Assembly: GCF_019112545.1 (NCBI RefSeq)
Contig: NW_025064902.1
Location: 152,252 to 216,251 of the forward strand
DNA length: 64,000 nt
Reading direction: 5' to 3'
Source: Guyanagaster necrorhizus
Lineage: Eukaryota > Basidiomycota > Agaricomycetes > Agaricales > Physalacriaceae
Position numbers and translations under genes: made by a program. The notes beneath the pieces were generated by a model. The model saw nothing but the letters and a program-made list of their open reading frames with translations. It ran no database searches and was not told the DNA's origin. Of this stretch, positions 59,851 through 64,000 are shown piece after piece. Position 1 is the first letter of the stretch. Each line of letters starts with the position of its first letter.

Positions 59851-60367
59851 GCCTGCCCATATCTTTTCAAACCACCTCCACCTCCACCATTGCACCATCA
59901 TGAGCCTATATAGCCAGCCATTCATGTGCTGTAGTCTGCAATCAGTTGAGGGGCTTGAACTTCAAGTCCCCTATTGCAGCTACCTTTTTTTGCACCTCAA
60001 GTAAGTTGCAGAGATTGTCATAAAGATGGATTCCAAGGGTAGGGAGCCTTTTCACAGACCTCTGTGCAAACTCAAGATGCTTGCAGGCTCCACCTTCTTA
60101 AAGCACCACTTTGCCCATGGGATGTGGTACTTGTACCATCTCTGAGTCAGTGCCAATTCTCAGCTGATGCTGATCTAGGAGAGACATTGGCACAGATATC
60201 TGACTCTTGTCTTTGCTTCCACCTCCTACATTGTTAGGTGAGATGAGCCCTGCTCTCTCATTACAACCTAGGCCTACTGCTCATTCCACTTCACACAGGC
60301 TCAGAGTGCTGCCATCATATTTTTGTTAGTTTTGTGCCCACCCCATCTTCTAGTCCCAGGCCAGTTT
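59851..60367. other. Right edge of the CpG-free island
   Basis: AT-rich to pyrimidine-rich sequence without CpG and without a coding signal. CpG returns at about 60368 and normal composition resumes before the next gene. Confidence 0.45.
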
Positions 60368-60527
60368 TCGTGGTTTAACTGTTCTTGTGTGCCATTTCAC
60401 CCTTTCTGATGTTTCTTCTGAGTCGGTATCTCAGTTCTGCTGTTGGGCATGTCTTAATCAGATGCAAGTCTGACCCAGTTGCATATTTGCTCTGATAATT
60501 TCCGTCTCTCTCGAGCCCCTGCATAGG

Positions 60528-60534
60528 TATAAAA
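60528..60534 (+). promoter_or_regulatory. TATA box of the second double-psi beta-barrel gene
   Basis: TATAAAA lies 74 bases before the start codon at 60602, a position matching the TATA-like sequence 63 bases before the paralogue at 43113. Confidence 0.5.
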
Positions 60535-60601
60535 GTGTCAAGTAGGCCCTCCATATGATCATTCGATAACCCACAAGTCTTTCGAATATTCCATATCTAC
60601 A

Positions 60602-61060
60602 ATGTTCTCTCTCAAACAATCTATCATCGCTGCATTGGCTTTGTCCATTAGTATGGTCAACGCGCTCACTGGGGAAGGTGCGCGCATCGACTACAGTGTT
60701 TGCTTCCGTCGTAATCACAGCAGCTCCCAGCCACCTGATACACTCCGAATGGCAACGTCGGGGCCTGTGGCACGCCTTTGCAGAACTCTGACCATATTGT
60801 CGCGCTCTCCAACAACCAGTACGCTAGAGGAGTGCATTGCTGGAAGCATATTGGTGTGCACTGTATGTTCAATAATGCCTCGAACTTGTATAGTGCGCTG
60901 ATAGTGTACTTCTTTAGACAACGGTAAATTCATAGACGCTGCCATTGGTGACATTTGCTCTGGATGTGGCAATAACGGGATTGATCTTTCGGAGTCGGCA
61001 TTCCAGAAGCTTGCCCTTCTTGATGATGGGGGCATCAAGGTAACCTGGAACTATGAGTAG
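60602..61060 (+). pseudogene. RlpA-like double-psi beta-barrel gene, copy 2, one nonsense codon
   Basis: The structure parallels the intact copy at 43113 exactly: exons 60602-60677 (76 nt), 60731-60862 (132 nt) and 60918-61060, with matching intron positions and phases. The signal peptide begins MFSLKQSIIAALALS. The only lesion seen is TGA at 60736-60738, where the intact copy has TGG for Trp of the WYTPNG motif. The remaining frame is open to the stop at 61058-61060 and includes SDHIVALSNNQYARGVHCW and GIDLSESAFQKLALLD. The second cysteine motif is CSGC instead of CPGC. It looks recently inactivated; read-through or a sequence error are the alternatives. Confidence 0.8.
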
Positions 61061-61319
61061 ATGGTTCTATCCAGTTTTGTGGGAGGAATTGCCGGTCATA
61101 CAAAATCTTATCACTATTGTGATACTCTGACTTTTGCTACATATGCTATCTACGCGTTGTCTGTTAAGCAAACATATCTGAAGTGTGCGTCGTTTGGGCA
61201 TTCACTGACGAACACTTTTATTTAAGATCCGAACTCAACTTAATTATTATTCTCCGATAATGTATGTTCGTTGAGGCCTGGAGTCACTCTCATGTCTTTG
61301 GTTTCAGTGTAGTAATAGT

Positions 61320-61780
61320 AGAATGTAATATAGATTGACGCATGAAGAGTTCGCGAGGTAGCTACGGGAATACATAGCAGCCTGCTCACAGTCCCAAGGG
61401 ACCTCGATAACTTCAATATCAAGATTGGCAAGGGTCTGGAATGCGGGGGAGAGATTGATATCGATGGGACTGCAGGCTTGACAATGGCCTTTACGGTCTT
61501 ATCATTGTCTAAAGTGTCCATCGGTTATAATTTACGTATCTCTGCAATGTGAGCCACTGCCAAAGTCATCATTGGCGAAAGCAACGCTGTTAGTCTAAGA
61601 GTTGGGGCTCCACCACATGCACCTATAGAACTTGGGGTTGAAATGAGTAGTTTCTCTGTCGTTGTCAATATGATGATACAGTTTGAGGTTAATAGATGAG
61701 TACCTTGTCCGCGTTGACCGTGATCATGGATATAGCCAAAGTGGCGAGGATGGATTGCTTGAAGGAGAACATGATGGTGA
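61320..61780 (-). pseudogene. RlpA-like double-psi beta-barrel gene, copy 3, inverted and degenerate
   Basis: On the minus strand a signal peptide MFSFKQSILATLAISMITVNA starts near 61772, close to that of copy 2. After an intron, GACG (about 61638) and, in another frame, FGSGSHCRD (about 61560) are recognisable. Then DNDKTVKAIV and, again shifted, SPIDINLSPAFQTLANLD and VPWD follow. At least two frameshifts and a stop separate these pieces, so it is a dead copy. Confidence 0.65.
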
Positions 61781-62249
61781 CGCAGAAGACTCGAAGCAGA
61801 AACTTTTACTCAAATGAGAGGTCCTAACACAAAAGGAACAAAAGTCATGCATACTGAAGAAAAGTCCGTCGAGATCATGCAACGCACGAACTTGGAACCA
61901 TATAATAAACTTACGCGAAGGTGCAAAACGGAGACGATTTGGGCTGAGAGTCGCAACGCCTATACTCAGCAGCAACGGATTTCTCGGAAGAAGAGTGTTC
62001 GCGTTCAAAAGAATGTGTCTTGCCCTGTCTATCCGCCACTATGCATAGTCATCGTAGAAATCCATACGAAAAGCGAACCTGGAGTCCATGAACAATTTGT
62101 CAGGTCATCTTGGCGCACAGAGACTTGTAGATATTTTTCAATTCGCGAGGACATAAACGCATATCGTATGTATTGTAGTTTCATCCCAACATGGGAACAT
62201 GGGTCACGATGGAGCACAAGGAAATTAACGAAAAGAACACTGTATCAAA
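61781..62249. other. Spacer without recognisable gene
   Basis: A plus frame runs through 61814-62374 but its first part has no family motif. Its end belongs to repeat copy C. Confidence 0.35.
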
Positions 62250-63250
62250 AAAATGTCAGGTCAAATGCGGACCTCCTTCGAACAGAGTCAGAAAGGTTCG
62301 ATATCACTCACAAAGCACAAGAGTTCCTTTTCCTCGAAACGGCACCGGTGGTCAGAGCGCAGGATGACGCGTGACCTTGGGGATAGCAACTGCAGAGATG
62401 TTCAATACTACCATCACCTTCCTTGGCGGCCTCTTTCCAACATTCGATGCCTAGAGCTTTGCCAGCAACACTGGAATGTCTTCCGAGAGTCCTGTATCCT
62501 CGTGCAATCATATGGTCAAGCAATGGAGAATAGCGCAGGGTGGCCTTTGGGACTGACAACGAACCAGAAGTAGTACGTTTGCCTCTCTACTATTATCTTT
62601 GAAGCTTGCTTATTATTCTCGTACAGAATTCGCTTTGAAGAGCTCGCGTCATGGCCCGCTGCCGGAAATGCTCAGATTCAGGAATCAACAGGACTTCAGG
62701 TCCATCCTAGTATGTTCGACCCGGATCTCCATTCATTTTTACCCGTCCCCCGTTTCGTGAAGACGTTTCAGAAGATTCATCCAATCTTTCTGCACAAAAT
62801 GGATATTCTCGACACATGGCTCCTGGCGCTGAATGACACTGTCCAGTTTACTACGATTAGCCTGCGAATGCATTAGCGTAGTCGTCAGAAGGATCCGCTT
62901 GTTCGGAGGGTAAAGAAGGACTAAAGGAGCTCTGCGAGGAACCTGTGTCGCCCTCGTAGCCCTCTTGTGGTAGCAGCCGAGTGTGGGAAGGATGCATAAG
63001 GGCGAGCTTTGGTCATCGCGTCCTCGCATCTGGTATGTCATATAGTATCTCTGGGGAGCTGAGTTCCACGTCAAAATTCCCTGTATTCAAATGTTTCATG
63101 GCCGCTGACTGCTGCCAACTCTCAGATGTTCATCCGGACGACCTAGACTCGATGGCTGGATATATCGGTGCCTCCGGAAGCGAGGCATTGTTGCCGATTC
63201 AATATTTTCTGTTGTTGCTGTTGTTGCCTTGATTGCTGGTGTTTCAGCTT
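62250..63250 (+). pseudogene. Unrecognised gene-derived repeat, copy C
   Basis: The plus strand carries LLRTESERFDITHKAQEFLF (about 62275-62335), then NTGMSSESP (about 62470), an acceptor-like CAG followed by AATTCGCTTTGAAG (62627), SWPAAGNAQIQEST (about 62650) and CGKDA (about 62980). Copies A and B have the same pieces in the same order. Stops and shifts occur, for example near 62875 and 62920. Copy B resembles it over a longer stretch than copy A. The parent protein is not recognised. Confidence 0.5.
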
Positions 63251-64000
63251 AATCGCAGGATCCCGTGTATGCTCTCAGCCCCGCCACCGTCCTCAAGGCT
63301 GTTACCGCTTGCAATCGCAATTTCGGTCCTTCATATATGAGCCTATCCAGCAGTTTTCTACAGAGTCTATGTTTGATCTGTGGATGATTCAGCTGTCTCT
63401 ATCTTTGGCCTAGTATCAACGACGGTGCTGGTCTCATTCAGACTGTCATCGTCTTGGATAAGGATAATGACAGTGAGTCCTTTTATATTGATATTCTTCC
63501 TAATGGTCTTTCTGACTGACTAACAGCTGATGCGGAGCCATGAGAAACCAGTGGTATGTGCAGGCTACGCGCTATCAGTAAGTTTTGGTGAGCGCCTTCG
63601 GCAATAAACTTACATTCACATGATCGTACTCTTACATTGACGACCCGCGGCGCCATCGCACCTGCCTCTAAATTTGTCGTGAGTGACTAGTACAGAAACA
63701 GAATAAGATTTGATACGTTCTGCTCCAGACTTTACCGAGAAAGGCGCTGCATCTCTGGTCTACTAGCGGTGGTGCCACTGGCGAGCGTTCCTTGGATATC
63801 TTGGTCCTAACTTGACGCCAAGATAGGAAGCAGATGCCCCTACGATATAAGCACTACGTTCGGTACCATGCCCGAGTGGTACCGTGCCACGCAATGATGA
63901 TGAACTTGATTTGTTGGTGGATCGTCGAACCCGGCATACCAAGGTTCTCCCGCTCTTCAAAGTGAATGTATAGCCATGGATGAGCATACGATCGCAAGGG
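63251..64000. other. 3' flank, no recognisable gene
   Basis: The plus strand reads YALSPATVLKAVTACNRNFG at about 63265-63325 and GAGLIQTVIVLDKDND near 63430-63470, which look protein-like and may be the continuation of copy C or an adjoining gene cut by the window end. I do not recognise them. Confidence 0.35.

Larger units (their letters stand above)
43562..60367. repeat. CpG-free, AT-rich island of decayed transposable elements
   Basis: Reading every line, I found one CG dinucleotide in 16.8 kb, near 53851. The last CpG on the left is at 43560-43561 and the first on the right is in TTTCGTGG at about 60368. Base composition drops abruptly compared with both flanks, which have ordinary CpG. 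TG, CA and TA are correspondingly frequent. Coding relics inside show arginine codons replaced by stop, Tyr, Cys, His or Gln, as expected if CpG mutates to TpG, CpA or TpA. The likely cause is long-term cytosine methylation and deamination, or a RIP-like process directed at CpG. Confidence 0.9.

Noticed and set aside
1..64000. tRNA, rRNA, telomere repeats or CRISPR arrays
   Set aside because: No cloverleaf-type box pairs, rRNA sequence, TTAGGG runs or regularly spaced repeats were seen.

Overview
The window is a piece of a basidiomycete genome, most likely an agaricomycete. The genes carry many introns of about 45-70 bp with GT-AG (twice GC-AG) ends. Several families typical of mushrooms are present: a FunK1 kinase, agaricomycete multi-pass membrane proteins, fast-evolving F-box proteins and small secreted double-psi beta-barrel proteins. 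No bacterial gene organisation, CRISPR array or rRNA/tRNA gene was seen. One assembly gap of 970 N (1705-2674) lies inside the first gene.

Layout. 1.5-5.9 kb: a Na+/K+-type P-type ATPase (minus), its membrane C-terminal part hidden by the gap. 9.4-10.2 kb: a short protein that is essentially a Bud6/Aip3 N-terminal domain. 11.2-14.0 kb: a two-finger GATA factor of the Urbs1/SRE/SreA iron-repressor class, with GATA palindromes in its own intron and upstream. 15.9-16.8 kb: an F-box-like gene. 16.94-17.35 kb: a palindrome with perfect 160-bp arms, ending 43 bp before the start of ribosomal protein gene eL37 (17.4-18.1 kb). 20.0-21.9 kb: a secreted flavin amine oxidase. 22.0-23.3 kb: a damaged multi-pass membrane gene whose intact paralogue is at 32.3-33.6 kb. 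23.7-25.7 kb: FunK1 kinase. 26.3-27.6 kb: an unrecognised protein with a series of SUMO-interaction-like motifs, convergent with a small bZIP factor (27.7-28.3 kb). 34.6-35.9 kb: a second F-box protein, divergent from an MFS transporter (36.5-38.6 kb). 40.3-41.8 kb: a SET-domain protein. 43.1 kb: a small secreted double-psi beta-barrel gene.

From 43,562 to 60,367 the sequence changes abruptly. It becomes AT-rich and contains, on line-by-line reading, a single CpG (near 53,851). This island holds decayed transposons: a chromodomain Ty3/gypsy element, a Ty1/copia element lacking most of its reverse transcriptase, a tyrosine-recombinase element and other degenerate coding sequence. Just beyond it lie two more double-psi beta-barrel copies, one with a single nonsense codon and one, inverted, with several lesions. 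The island therefore separates members of one local gene family. Three dispersed copies of an unrecognised gene-derived repeat (18.4, 28.4-31.1 and 62.2-63.3 kb) complete the picture of active duplication and decay.

Most intact genes are unrelated housekeeping or regulatory genes, not a pathway cluster. I see no metabolic gene cluster and no siderophore synthesis gene beside the iron regulator.
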